Source: an uncultured Lachnoanaerobaculum sp. (GTDB taxonomy: Bacteria > Bacillota > Clostridia > Lachnospirales > Lachnospiraceae). From it: a stretch of DNA of 64,000 bases. The translations under genes were made by a program, and so were the position numbers. Below, piece by piece: positions 7,758 to 15,809 of this stretch (positions are counted from its first letter, which is position 1; each line of letters starts with the position of its first letter). The notes beneath the pieces are model-generated. The model was not told where the DNA came from, did not search any database, and saw nothing but the letters and a program-made list of their open reading frames with translations. Location of the stretch: assembly GCF_938015485.1 (NCBI RefSeq), contig NZ_CALLVU010000099.1, forward strand, positions 110,838-174,837. The letters are read 5' to 3'.

Positions 7758-8162
7758 ATGAAAGAGTCTTATGTATATCCGGCAGTAGTAGGAAGAGAGG
7801 GGAAAGATTTTGTGATTTCTTTTCCGGACTTTCCGGATCAGGTTACATATGCAGATACATATGAAGAAATTATAAAATCCGGACAGGAGATATTGGCACT
7901 TTGCATAAGTGATAATGAAGCTACAGGAACTGAATGTCCGATGCCAAGCGCACCTGAAAGTATAAATATAAAAGATGGAGAGAGATTGGTATATATACAT
8001 GTATGGATGCCATATTTTAGGAATATTGAAAAGGTGGTCTATGTAAAGAAAACATTAACAATACCAAAATGGTTAGATGAGATGGCAAAACAGCAAAATA
8101 TTAACTTCTCTGCCACCTTGGTGAAAGGTCTAAAAAACAGACTTGGAATCAGAGACAGATAA
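7758..8162 (+). CDS. hicB: HicB-type antitoxin
   Basis: This is a 134-residue HicB protein. The N-terminal partial RNase-H fold is evident from YPAVVGREGKDFVISFPDFPDQVTYADT and the following helix, which in the family covers the HicA active site. The C-terminal part (KKTLTIPKWLDEMAKQQN, then NFSATLVKGLKNRL) looks like a ribbon-helix-helix DNA-binding domain, so the protein should autoregulate. The start at 7758 is used because in-frame codons further upstream lie inside the promoter itself. It is divergent from its toxin. The peptide genes start 65 nt downstream with no terminator seen, so they may share the transcript. Confidence 0.88.
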   Translation: MKESYVYPAVVGREGKDFVISFPDFPDQVTYADTYEEIIKSGQEILALCISDNEATGTECPMPSAPESINIKDGERLVYIHVWMPYFRNIEKVVYVKKTLTIPKWLDEMAKQQNINFSATLVKGLKNRLGIRDR

Positions 8163-8227
8163 CAGATATAAGTTTATGATATATTGTATCAGTTTATGTA
8201 AATATTGAGTTATAAAAAGGAGGAAAT

Positions 8228-8308
8228 ATGGATAAAAATATTTTGGCTTTAGTGAAAAAAGTAGCTGAAGTAGTTGTTGCAGTGATAGATATTTGTAGTG
8301 AAGAATAG
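8228..8308 (+). CDS. Microprotein 1, 26-residue amphipathic peptide
   Basis: This is a short gene with an AAGGAGG site 4 nt before the ATG. The peptide begins MDKNILALVKK and has a hydrophobic core VAEVVVAVIDI with an acidic end, giving one amphipathic helix with a single Cys at residue 23. It has no signal peptide or double-glycine leader. It is clearly related to the next peptide: both have K-V-x-x-(V/I)-V-x-A-V-x-(D/E)-I-x-x-E in the second half. The type resembles phenol-soluble modulins, delta-lysin or leaderless bacteriocins, but that is inference. Confidence 0.65.
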   Translation: MDKNILALVKKVAEVVVAVIDICSEE

Positions 8309-8316
8309 GAGGAACA

Positions 8317-8400
8317 ATGGATAATAAGGATTTTTGGAAGGCTTTAGAAAAAGTAGGGAGAATTGTAGCAGCAGTATCTGAAATATTAGGTGAAAAATAG
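8317..8400 (+). CDS. Microprotein 2, 27-residue amphipathic peptide
   Basis: This gene starts 8 nt after microprotein 1, and its AGGAGG site overlaps the stop codon of that gene. The peptide (MDNKDFWKALEKVG..., ending EILGEK) is a paralogue of microprotein 1, with an added Trp at residue 7 and no Cys. The tight spacing and repeated architecture argue for translation as a pair, as in two-peptide membrane-active systems. Confidence 0.65.
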   Translation: MDNKDFWKALEKVGRIVAAVSEILGEK

Positions 8401-8480
8401 ATTGGTAAGATTATATTAGTATACATTTGAGGTTTTATTGAGACTGTTTATATATTGTTTTGCACTGAAAGGTGGTTCAT

Positions 8481-8555
8481 ATGGGAATAATAGAAATATT
8501 GGATCCGACAAGATGTTTTGACTGGTCAGGAAATGTAAGAATATGTAGAAGTTAA
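8481..8555 (+). CDS. Microprotein 3, 24-residue two-cysteine peptide
   Basis: A GAAAGGTGG site lies about 6 nt before the ATG. The peptide starts MGIIEILDPTRCFDW and ends with a second Cys close to a basic C-terminus (VRICRS). It is not related to microproteins 1 and 2. The two cysteines, nine residues apart, could form a disulfide or be modified. It might be a signalling peptide, a modified peptide precursor or a chance open frame; this is the weakest of the four. Confidence 0.45.
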   Translation: MGIIEILDPTRCFDWSGNVRICRS

Positions 8556-8624
8556 TGGAAATATATCAGGTAGACAGTAAAAAATAATAACAGTAAATAG
8601 GTATAACCTATATAGGAGGATAAG

Positions 8625-8720
8625 ATGTACGTAGTATCAGCTCTAAAAACAGTAGGAAAAGTATATAAAGTATATAAGACAGTAAAAACAGTATATAAAA
8701 TAGTGAGAATTTTCGTTTAG
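8625..8720 (+). CDS. Microprotein 4, 31-residue cationic amphipathic peptide
   Basis: A strong AGGAGGA site lies 4 nt before the ATG. The peptide has Lys/Arg at positions 8, 12, 15, 18, 21, 25 and 28, a 3-4 residue spacing that puts the charge on one helix face, while Val, Ile and Tyr fill the other. There are no acidic residues. This is the profile of a membrane-active antimicrobial peptide, leaderless bacteriocin or small type I-like toxin. The gene ends directly before a large GC-rich hairpin. Confidence 0.6.
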   Translation: MYVVSALKTVGKVYKVYKTVKTVYKIVRIFV

Positions 8721-8721
8721 C

Positions 8722-8771
8722 TATAATTATCGTATCCCTCGGTGTCAGTTGTTGCCGGGGGAGTAATTATA
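8722..8771 (+). other. Two-part hairpin downstream of microprotein 4
   Basis: An outer stem TATAATTA/TAATTATA encloses an inner stem CCCTCGG/CCGGGGG with a 12-nt loop. No T-run follows, so it is not a standard terminator. It could be an mRNA stabiliser or a regulatory RNA element. The remaining 180 nt to the CAP gene are AT-rich without a recognised feature. Confidence 0.5.
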
Positions 8772-8957
8772 TAAAGGGTGGTGCGCTATTATATCACAAA
8801 ATATATATGTATGTACTATCTAAATTTATAATATAAAAGGATTACTTTTTTCATGAAAATAAGGTAAAATGTGATTAACAGCTAAGTTTTTGAAAATAAA
8901 GTATATGGTATACTTTGAAGCTTAGGCATAACTGATTTTCATAAGAAAGGAGACCAT

Positions 8958-9776
8958 ATGAAAAAAAGTTTATTTCTTGGAGCAGTGTTGGCTGTAGGTA
9001 CATTGGCAATGACAATACCTACATTTGCGGCAAACGGCAGTTGGAAAGAGGACAATACGGGTTATAAGTATCAGTTTTCCGACGGTACTTTTGCATATTC
9101 GTCATGGTTAAGTCTTGATGATAAGTGGTATCACATTGACAGTTCGGGATATATGCAAAAAGGCTGGCTAAAAGACGGTGATGATTGGTACTATCTGGAT
9201 ACTGATAACGGTCAGATGCAGGAAGGTTGGTCAAAGATCAATAATAAATGGTACTATTTTGACCCTATGTTGGGTGGCAGAATGGCTGTAAACAGATATG
9301 TTGATGTAATGAACAACGAGAATAAAGACTATTATGTGGACTCAAGCGGTGTATATAATTCTGAAGGAAATTCAGGTGCCAAAGTGGATGCCAAAAAGAT
9401 ATCTACAGAGGCTTTTGAGAAAAAGGCTGTTGAGCTTATAAACAATGAGAGAGCAAAGTATGGTATTCAGTCCTTATCTGATGACAGTATGTTTGCAGAC
9501 AGTGTGCATGTAAGAGCTAAGGAGCTTTCGCAGAAGTATTCACATACAAGACCTGACGGAGACAGCTATCTGTATGCACTGCCGTCGGGACTTGCATATT
9601 ATGGTGAAGTTATAGCGGTGGGTCAGACTACACCTGAAGAGGTTGTAAAATACTGGATGGATGCAGAGGTGAACAGAGCCCAAATACTTGGCAAAGATTA
9701 TTCTTCATTCGGTGTCGGATGCTACATAAAAGACGGTATCATATACTGGGTAGCGGACTTCGGTATCAGAATGTAA
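8958..9776 (+). CDS. Secreted CAP-domain protein with cell-wall-binding repeats
   Basis: This is a 272-residue exported protein. A signal peptide ends near PTFA-A (residue 25). Residues about 30-120 hold aromatic repeats of the choline/glucan-binding type (SWLSLDDKWYHIDSSGYM, GWLKDGDDWYYLD, GWSKINNKWYYFD), which anchor proteins to surface polymers. Residues about 150-272 form a CAP/SCP domain (VELINNERAKYG, SHTRPDG, GEVIAVGQ-like), a fold found in secreted proteins of varied and often unknown role. It is monocistronic, with an AAGGAG site and its own terminator. Confidence 0.88.
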   Translation: MKKSLFLGAVLAVGTLAMTIPTFAANGSWKEDNTGYKYQFSDGTFAYSSWLSLDDKWYHIDSSGYMQKGWLKDGDDWYYLDTDNGQMQEGWSKINNKWYYFDPMLGGRMAVNRYVDVMNNENKDYYVDSSGVYNSEGNSGAKVDAKKISTEAFEKKAVELINNERAKYGIQSLSDDSMFADSVHVRAKELSQKYSHTRPDGDSYLYALPSGLAYYGEVIAVGQTTPEEVVKYWMDAEVNRAQILGKDYSSFGVGCYIKDGIIYWVADFGIRM

Positions 9777-9790
9777 ACAGTGGTATCATT

Positions 9791-9826
9791 ACCTATACCC
9801 TATGTTAGGGTGTAGGTTTTTACTTT
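9791..9826 (+). terminator. Terminator after the CAP gene
   Basis: The stem ACCTATACCCT/AGGGTGTAGGT is followed by TTTTTACTTTTT. Confidence 0.8.
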
Positions 9827-9958
9827 TTATATACTTTACTTTTTTTATCAAAATTTTAAAAATAAATTACTATAAACCTATAGACAAAAAGGGTTTATAG
9901 TGCTATTATGTATTGCGTAAAACAAAAACGGATACAGACAGTATCTTGGAGAATGATT

Positions 9959-10618
9959 ATGGATTTTGGATTTATAAAGCAGGTATTTCCTTTGTATGTA
10001 CATGCAGCCATACTGACACTTAAGATCGGTATACTTGGAATAATACTTGCAATAGCGGTGGGGCTTTTATGCACACTTATTTTACATAAGAAAATACCGG
10101 TGCTTAGGCAATTGGTAAGCATATATATAGAACTTAGCAGAAATACCCCCCTACTTATACAGCTGTTTTTTATATACTACGGTTTACCGAAGCTGGGTAT
10201 AAGGATAGATGCATTTATCTGCGGAGTAATCGGACTGGCTTTCCTGGGAGGAAGCTATATGTGCGAAGCTTTCAGAAGCGGAATAGAAACTATAGATAAG
10301 ATACAGGAGGAGAGTGCACTTAGTCTCGGACTCAGTCACAATCAGGCGCTTTTCTATATACTTCTTCCACAGGCAATTTCAATAAGTACACCTGCATTTG
10401 TAGCAAACATCATATTCTTACTGAAAGAGACATCAGTATTTTCGGCTATAAGCTTGATGGACTTGATGTTCACGGCAAAGGATTTGATTGGAATTTATTA
10501 CAAGACGGTAGAGAGCCTGGCACTTTTGGTATTTTTCTATCTGATTATATTACTGCCGGTTTCCATACTTGGATCCTATGTAGAAAGGAAGGTGCGTTAT
10601 GCCGGATTTGGGTCTTAA
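9959..10618 (+). CDS. Polar amino-acid ABC transporter permease 1
   Basis: This is a 219-residue HisM/GlnP-type inner-membrane permease with about five transmembrane segments. The cytoplasmic coupling loop is present (EEESALSLGLSHNQALFYILLPQ) and binds the ATPase encoded two genes downstream. Start 9959 is chosen over earlier in-frame ATGs because GGAGA is 6 nt upstream and the first membrane segment then follows normally. It overlaps the next gene by 20 nt. Confidence 0.85.
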   Translation: MDFGFIKQVFPLYVHAAILTLKIGILGIILAIAVGLLCTLILHKKIPVLRQLVSIYIELSRNTPLLIQLFFIYYGLPKLGIRIDAFICGVIGLAFLGGSYMCEAFRSGIETIDKIQEESALSLGLSHNQALFYILLPQAISISTPAFVANIIFLLKETSVFSAISLMDLMFTAKDLIGIYYKTVESLALLVFFYLIILLPVSILGSYVERKVRYAGFGS

Positions 10619-11270
10619 TGTCATATTCAAAGGCAAAAACGCCGTAAGACTTTTAGGAGGAATGGGAGTAGCCTTAAGGATAAGCTTGATAGCGGTGATT
10701 ATCAGCATACCTCTCGGTATACTGGTAGGAATACTTATGACATTTAAAAATCCTATACTTAAGGCGGTGCTTAGAGTATATCTTGAATTTATAAGAATAA
10801 TGCCGCAGCTTGTACTTTTGTTTATAGTATTTTTCGGAAGTACAAGAGTAATCGGAGTGGACATATCAGGAGACCTTGCAGCTGTTATAGTATTCAGTCT
10901 TTGGGGAATTGCGGAGATGGGAGACCTCGTCAGAGGAGCAATTATCAGTATTCCGAAGCACCAGTACGAAAGCGGTGAGGCATTGGGACTTAGTAAGAGA
11001 CAGATATTTGTATACATTATAATACCTCAGACAATAAAGAGACTTGTTCCGCTTTCAATAAACTTGATTACCAGAATGATAAAGACCACATCACTTGTAC
11101 TTATGATTGGTGTGGTAGAGGTTATAAAGGTGGCACAGCAGATAATAGAGGCGAACAGAACGGCAAGTCCGAATGCGGCTTTCGGAGTATATCTGGCGGT
11201 ATTTTTGATGTACTTCATAGCATGTACGCCTATAAGTATGCTTGCAAGATATTTGGAAAAGCGAAGATAA
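10599..11270 (+). CDS. Polar amino-acid ABC transporter permease 2
   Basis: This is a 223-residue paralogue of the preceding permease, together forming a heterodimeric channel. The coupling loop reads YESGEALGLSKRQIFVYIIIPQ. A GGAAGGTG site lies before the ATG inside the end of permease 1. Transporters of this family with two different permeases commonly handle glutamate, glutamine, aspartate or cystine; the exact substrate is not evident. Confidence 0.85.
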   Translation: MPDLGLNVIFKGKNAVRLLGGMGVALRISLIAVIISIPLGILVGILMTFKNPILKAVLRVYLEFIRIMPQLVLLFIVFFGSTRVIGVDISGDLAAVIVFSLWGIAEMGDLVRGAIISIPKHQYESGEALGLSKRQIFVYIIIPQTIKRLVPLSINLITRMIKTTSLVLMIGVVEVIKVAQQIIEANRTASPNAAFGVYLAVFLMYFIACTPISMLARYLEKRR

Positions 11271-11289
11271 AGTGACGGAAGGAGAGATT

Positions 11290-12063
11290 ATGCCGGCATT
11301 ATTGGAAATAAAAAATGTTGTAAAAAACTATGACGGTAATACACCTGTACTTGAAGGTGTGAGCCTTGAACTGAATAGGGGCGAAGTAATAGTTTTGATT
11401 GGACCGAGCGGTTGCGGCAAGTCCACATTGCTTAGATGTATCAACGGTCTTGAGGCTATACAGGGCGGAGAGATTTGTCTTGAAGGCAAGGCTATAGACT
11501 ACAATAAAAAGGATTTGACAGGACTTAGACAAAAGATAGGTATGGTTTTCCAAAGCTATGAGCTTTTTCCACATATGACAATACTTGACAATATCATTTT
11601 GGCGCCTACAAAGGTTGCCGGAGTGAATAAGGAGAGTGCAAAGAAAGAAGCGATGGAGCTTTTAAATAAGGTAGGACTTGCACATAAGGCAAAGGCTTAT
11701 CCGAGAGAACTTTCAGGCGGTCAAAAGCAAAGAGTGGCAATAGTAAGAGCGCTTGCAATGCACCCTGAGATTTTGTTGTTTGACGAAGTTACGGCTGCCC
11801 TTGACCCTGAGATGGTCAGAGAAGTACTTGATGTAATGCTTGACCTTGCAAAGCAGGGTTCCACTATGATTATCGTTACTCACGAGATGCAATTTGCCGA
11901 GGCGGTTGCGGACAGAGTATATTTCCTCGATAAAGGAAATATAGTGGAGACCGGAAGGCCGAAGAGCTTTTTTAGTGCTCCTAAGACTGAGAGAGCGAGA
12001 CAGTTTTTGAATATATTTGAATTTGAGTCTATAAAGGACGAAAAGGAAGAGTACAACATATAA
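11290..12063 (+). CDS. Polar amino-acid ABC transporter ATPase
   Basis: This is a 257-residue GlnQ-type ATPase. Walker A is GPSGCGKST, the Q-loop is GMVFQSYELFPHMT, the signature is LSGGQKQR, Walker B is ILLFDEVTAALDPEM, and the switch histidine is in IVTHEM. The start at 11290 is used because GGAAGGAG lies 6-8 nt upstream; the frame is open further upstream into permease 2. It powers the two permeases above. Confidence 0.92.
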   Translation: MPALLEIKNVVKNYDGNTPVLEGVSLELNRGEVIVLIGPSGCGKSTLLRCINGLEAIQGGEICLEGKAIDYNKKDLTGLRQKIGMVFQSYELFPHMTILDNIILAPTKVAGVNKESAKKEAMELLNKVGLAHKAKAYPRELSGGQKQRVAIVRALAMHPEILLFDEVTAALDPEMVREVLDVMLDLAKQGSTMIIVTHEMQFAEAVADRVYFLDKGNIVETGRPKSFFSAPKTERARQFLNIFEFESIKDEKEEYNI

Positions 12064-12123
12064 TAAAAATTCGGGTATTACCCATAATAATATACATAAG
12101 AAAGATTTATCGGAGGATTAAAT

Positions 12124-12993
12124 ATGAAGAAAATTAAGTTGATAGGTTTATTAGGTGTTTTGGCTGCAGGTGCATTGGCACTCAGCGCATGCGGTTCATC
12201 TGCAAAGACAGCAGATGCAAGCGGAAAGGGTGGTAAAAACAATTTCAGAACACTTGATGAGATAAAGAAGTCGGGTACTATAAACATAGGTGTGTTCTCA
12301 GACAAGAATCCGTTCGGATATGTAGATGAGAACGGTGAGTATCAGGGATATGATATTTACTTCGGAAACAGACTCGCTAAGGACCTCGGTGTCAAGATAA
12401 ACTATGTCAGTACAGAGGCTGCAAACAGAGTTGAATACCTTGAGACAGGAAAAGTTGACCTTATACTTGCAAACTTTACCGTTACACCTGAGAGAGCGGA
12501 GGCTGTAGATTTTGCACTTCCATATATGAATGTAGGTCTTGGAGTTATCTCACCTGAGAACAATAAGATAGACAGCCTTGACAACTGGAATCCTAATGAC
12601 GAGATGATTATTATATCAGGAACAACGGCGGAGCCTTACATGATCAAGAATTACCCTAATATCAAGCTTCAAAAGTATGATACATATGCAAATGCCAAGA
12701 ATGCACTTTTAAACGGAAGCGGTAAGGCATGGGTAAACGACAATACCGAGGTACTTGCATTTGCAAAGAGCAATCCGGGATATGTTGTAGGTATTGATGA
12801 CCTCGGAGTAAAGGACACCATTGCACCTGCAGTAACAAAGGGCAATACAACATTGCTTGACTGGGTAAACACTGAGATTGAGAATCTCGGAAAAGAGAAC
12901 TTCTTCCATGAAGACTACGAAGCAACACTTACAGATACATATGGTGCACAGTATGCGGATACTCTTGTAATAGAGGGCGGAAAGACAAACTAA
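12124..12993 (+). CDS. Amino-acid-binding lipoprotein of the ABC transporter
   Basis: This 289-residue lipoprotein has a signal peptide with lipobox LSAC near residue 23, then the SBP_bac_3 fold starting at FRTLDEIKKSGTINIGVFSDKNPFGYVDENG. The conserved signature YFGNRLAKDLGVKINYVSTEAANRVEYL and NFTVTPERAEAVDFALPY identify a polar amino-acid binding protein. It is the last transporter gene. A GGAGG site lies 6-8 nt before the start. Confidence 0.92.
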   Translation: MKKIKLIGLLGVLAAGALALSACGSSAKTADASGKGGKNNFRTLDEIKKSGTINIGVFSDKNPFGYVDENGEYQGYDIYFGNRLAKDLGVKINYVSTEAANRVEYLETGKVDLILANFTVTPERAEAVDFALPYMNVGLGVISPENNKIDSLDNWNPNDEMIIISGTTAEPYMIKNYPNIKLQKYDTYANAKNALLNGSGKAWVNDNTEVLAFAKSNPGYVVGIDDLGVKDTIAPAVTKGNTTLLDWVNTEIENLGKENFFHEDYEATLTDTYGAQYADTLVIEGGKTN

Positions 12994-13014
12994 ATAAAAT
13001 TTCGGCGGTGGCAT

Positions 13015-13503
13015 ATGACAGTTAATGAAGTAATGGAGAAGATGATTGTAGCAAGTAATGGCAGTTTTCATGATATAAACCACTTTTTGAAGGTCTGGGC
13101 TTACGCAAGGAATATAGGAATGGGTGAGAAGCTGGATGATGAGACTCAAAGGACATTGGAGATGGCCGCTATAGTCCATGATATCTCATGTCCGTCACTT
13201 AGAGCAAAGTATGGAAATGCAGACGGCAAAAGGCAGGAAGAAGTGTCATCTCCTATGATAAAGGAGTTTTTTGCAGACACGGATGTAGAAAAAAGTGTAG
13301 CGGACAGAATAGATTATATGATAGCGCATCACCATACCTATACCGATGTGGACGGTATTGATTTGCAGATACTGCTTGAAGCGGATTTTTTGGTGAATGC
13401 ACAGGAGATGGGTATAAAAAAGGACGCAATAGAAGAGATGATGAAGAATGTATTTAAGACTGATACAGGTATCAGATATTTAAAAGAATTATTCTTAATA
13501 TAA
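13015..13503 (+). CDS. HD-domain phosphohydrolase
   Basis: This is a 162-residue protein of the HD superfamily of metal-dependent phosphohydrolases. The ligands are visible in order: H in FHDINH, the HD pair in AAIVHDIS, the histidines in MIAHHHTY and D in LEADFLVN. Substrates in this small subgroup are mostly unknown. It follows the transporter operon by 21 nt and may be the last gene of that transcript, which stops at a strong shared terminator. Confidence 0.85.
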   Translation: MTVNEVMEKMIVASNGSFHDINHFLKVWAYARNIGMGEKLDDETQRTLEMAAIVHDISCPSLRAKYGNADGKRQEEVSSPMIKEFFADTDVEKSVADRIDYMIAHHHTYTDVDGIDLQILLEADFLVNAQEMGIKKDAIEEMMKNVFKTDTGIRYLKELFLI

Positions 13504-13529
13504 AAAGAACCCCGAGGGGTTCTTTTTTA
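13502..13529. terminator. Bidirectional terminator between HD and cupin genes
   Basis: A near-perfect stem (AAGAACCCC/GGGGTTCTT) has A-runs on one side and T-runs on the other, so it can serve both converging genes. Confidence 0.9.
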
Positions 13530-13532
13530 TGC

Positions 13533-13892
13533 TTAGTTTTGTGCCGGAGGGAGCAGCACTACAAGCATCTGTGCAGTCTCCGTTCCGATATTGGTCACGC
13601 ACTTTTTGCTTCCCGGTGCGATATGTACACTGTCGCCTTCTTCAAGTATGGTTTCGCTGCCGTCATCACCTTTAAAGAGCATCTTGCCCTTGATAATGTA
13701 GTAGATGGACTCGAGAGGATTTGCACCGTACTCTGTACCGCCGCCTGCAGGAAGGAAATGTGAAAGTCCGCATACAAGCTTTCCGCCGTCTATATCGGCA
13801 GGGTCATGAAGTCTTGTAAGCTTGCACTCCTTATGTCCCGGAGCCTCATATGCATAGTAACCATCCTTTTTTGTAATCTTAAAACCGGTCAT
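13533..13892 (-). CDS. Cupin-domain protein
   Basis: This is a 119-residue single-domain cupin, a small beta-barrel. The second cupin motif is suggested by EGDSVHIAPGSKKCVTNIGTE. The first motif is weak (GGTEYGANPLESIYYIIKG), and metal ligands are incomplete, so binding rather than catalysis is possible. It stands alone, with a GGAG site. No specific ligand is suggested by context. Confidence 0.75.
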   Translation of the reverse strand: MTGFKITKKDGYYAYEAPGHKECKLTRLHDPADIDGGKLVCGLSHFLPAGGGTEYGANPLESIYYIIKGKMLFKGDDGSETILEEGDSVHIAPGSKKCVTNIGTETAQMLVVLLPPAQN

Positions 13893-14029
13893 TTTTTATC
13901 TCCTAATAAATTTATTTTAGTCTGAAACGAACTGAGACTAATTTGTTGTCTTTAATATAACACTGTGAAAAAATATTAGGAAATACATTTTATTACTTAT
14001 TGTTATGCATTTTTTATATAACAATCCGA

Positions 14030-14665
14030 TTACATCTTAGGATAAGCGGTCACAATCAATCTGCTGTTTACATATTCTCCCAAGAACACATCATTTATAC
14101 TGTCTATGTCGCGCTCTTTCAGCTTTGATTTAACCCAATCTTTGTCATGCCCTATAATCTCAAGTACATCTTCATTGAGTATGCCGTTTGATATAAGCGG
14201 AAACTTCGGAGCGGCGGATTTCATATCTATGATGGTAAGTTTACCGTTGGTCTCCATAATTGCCGACTTTACATCCTCGGTTGAGTCAAGCCCCTCCGTT
14301 CTGATAGTCAACATAAGCTGTTCTGCAGATATGCCGACCTTAGCGCAGTTGGCGACATTTACCTTGCCGTTTTTTACCAATGTGGTGGGAGTGCCTACAA
14401 CAAGTGACTTTACAAAGTCGATATTTACCATAAGTTTAACTATGATAACAACCAGTGACCATACAAGTATGAATATCAAAAAAGTCAAGATGGATATGGA
14501 AGTATTATATATAACACCTCCTATGATACCGCCGAGTACATAGTTTTGGATCTGATTCAAAGGTGTATTTACAGAAAACTCGTATTTTCCGAGAATATGT
14601 ATCTGTAAAATCATTATCAAAATACCTAAAATAAATTTTATTCCGACCAATAAATATATATTCAT
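14030..14665 (-). CDS. DUF421 (YetF-like) membrane protein, copy A
   Basis: This is a 211-residue protein with three N-terminal transmembrane segments followed by a soluble DUF421 domain (LVVGTPTTLVKNGKVNVANCAKVGISAEQLMLTIR). The function of the family is unknown. It starts 1 nt after the DUF3290 gene stop. It is strongly similar to copy B at 15171-15809: most of the first 100 residues are identical, so the locus contains an internal duplication. Confidence 0.85.
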   Translation of the reverse strand: MNIYLLVGIKFILGILIMILQIHILGKYEFSVNTPLNQIQNYVLGGIIGGVIYNTSISILTFLIFILVWSLVVIIVKLMVNIDFVKSLVVGTPTTLVKNGKVNVANCAKVGISAEQLMLTIRTEGLDSTEDVKSAIMETNGKLTIIDMKSAAPKFPLISNGILNEDVLEIIGHDKDWVKSKLKERDIDSINDVFLGEYVNSRLIVTAYPKM

Positions 14666-14666
14666 A

Positions 14667-15116
14667 CTATTTCTCTCCGTCTACATATACATTGTGGTTG
14701 ATTATATGTGTACGCTCCAATGTGTATGAGTTGTTGTCGGCATTCAAATGAACCGTATAGTCCTCGTCGTTGTATCTTACTATTATTCCGTCCTTTAATG
14801 TAGTGGAGTTCACCATAACATTGTAAGGAGAAACATTGTAGTCCGTGGCTACACTTTCAATAAATTTTAAGAGTACATGAGACTGTGAAAAATCACGGTT
14901 GTTCTGTGTGTAATGCTCCACCTGAATACCTAAAAGTATAAAGGTCAAAACTACAATACCTATTGAGATATCTCTAAGCCTTGTTTTCATTCTGTCTTTC
15001 ATAAACTTAAAGCTTGTCAGTATAACTATAGCCAAAAGTACGATAATAATTGCGGAACGTACAATCAGACCTGTTGACTGGGTTTTGGTTATGTAGTCCA
15101 GTGTGTAAAAATTCAT
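14667..15116 (-). CDS. DUF3290 membrane protein
   Basis: This is a 149-residue protein with two transmembrane segments and an extracytoplasmic C-terminal domain. It matches the DUF3290 type, which in Firmicutes is commonly paired with DUF421. The start at 15116 is preferred over the ATG 21 nt upstream because AAAGGA lies correctly before it. It is sandwiched between two DUF421 genes. Confidence 0.75.
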   Translation of the reverse strand: MNFYTLDYITKTQSTGLIVRSAIIIVLLAIVILTSFKFMKDRMKTRLRDISIGIVVLTFILLGIQVEHYTQNNRDFSQSHVLLKFIESVATDYNVSPYNVMVNSTTLKDGIIVRYNDEDYTVHLNADNNSYTLERTHIINHNVYVDGEK

Positions 15117-15170
15117 AATAATATTTCCTTTCTGCATATAAAACTTTAAGGATGTAGCCCCAAAACAAAG

Positions 15171-15809
15171 TTACTTGATTTTCGGATAGGCTGTGATATA
15201 TAGCTCACCGTTTACATATTCACCGAGGAAGACATCCTGTATGCTCTCTACACCCTGTTCCTTTATATAGGCAAGGAGCCACTCTTCAGTATGCCCTATA
15301 AGTTCCAAGATATCCTTATTCAGCTTACCGTTTGAAATAATAGGGAACTTAGGTGTGGCGGACTGCATATCTATGATTGTCAGCTTACCGTTGGTCTCCA
15401 TAATAGCCGATTTTACTTCCTTTGTAGAGGTAAGTCCCTCCATCCTTATATGAAGCATAAGCTGCTCGGCGGAGAGTCCGACTTTTGCACAGTTTGCAAC
15501 ATTCACGACTCCGTTTCTAATAAGTACAACAGGATTTCCTACGACCAATGATTTTATAAATTTCAGGTTGACCATCAGTTTTACGATGATGACTACAAGC
15601 GACCAAACAAGTATAAATATCAGAAAGGTCAAAATAGATATGGAAGTATTATAAATAACACCACCGATAATACCGCCGAGAACATAATTTTGTATCTGGT
15701 TCAAAGGGGTATTTATAGAGAATTCATATTTACCAAGTATATGTATTTGTAATATCATTACAAGAATGCCCAGGAAAAACTTGATTCCGACCAACAAATA
15801 TATATTCAT
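15171..15809 (-). CDS. DUF421 (YetF-like) membrane protein, copy B
   Basis: This is the first gene of the leftward three-gene set, 212 residues, a close paralogue of copy A with the same three membrane segments and soluble domain. Divergence is concentrated in the last 60 residues, which suggests specialisation of the cytoplasmic end after duplication. The two copies may form hetero-oligomers with the DUF3290 partner; this is inference. Confidence 0.85.
   Translation of the reverse strand: MNIYLLVGIKFFLGILVMILQIHILGKYEFSINTPLNQIQNYVLGGIIGGVIYNTSISILTFLIFILVWSLVVIIVKLMVNLKFIKSLVVGNPVVLIRNGVVNVANCAKVGLSAEQLMLHIRMEGLTSTKEVKSAIMETNGKLTIIDMQSATPKFPIISNGKLNKDILELIGHTEEWLLAYIKEQGVESIQDVFLGEYVNGELYITAYPKIK

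Noticed and set aside
8581..8700. Tandem repeat DNA (GTATATAAA and AAAACAGTA units) rather than a gene
   Set aside because: The repetition follows codon units of a 31-codon frame with a good ribosome site and gives a regular amphipathic peptide, so a gene is more likely, though not proven.
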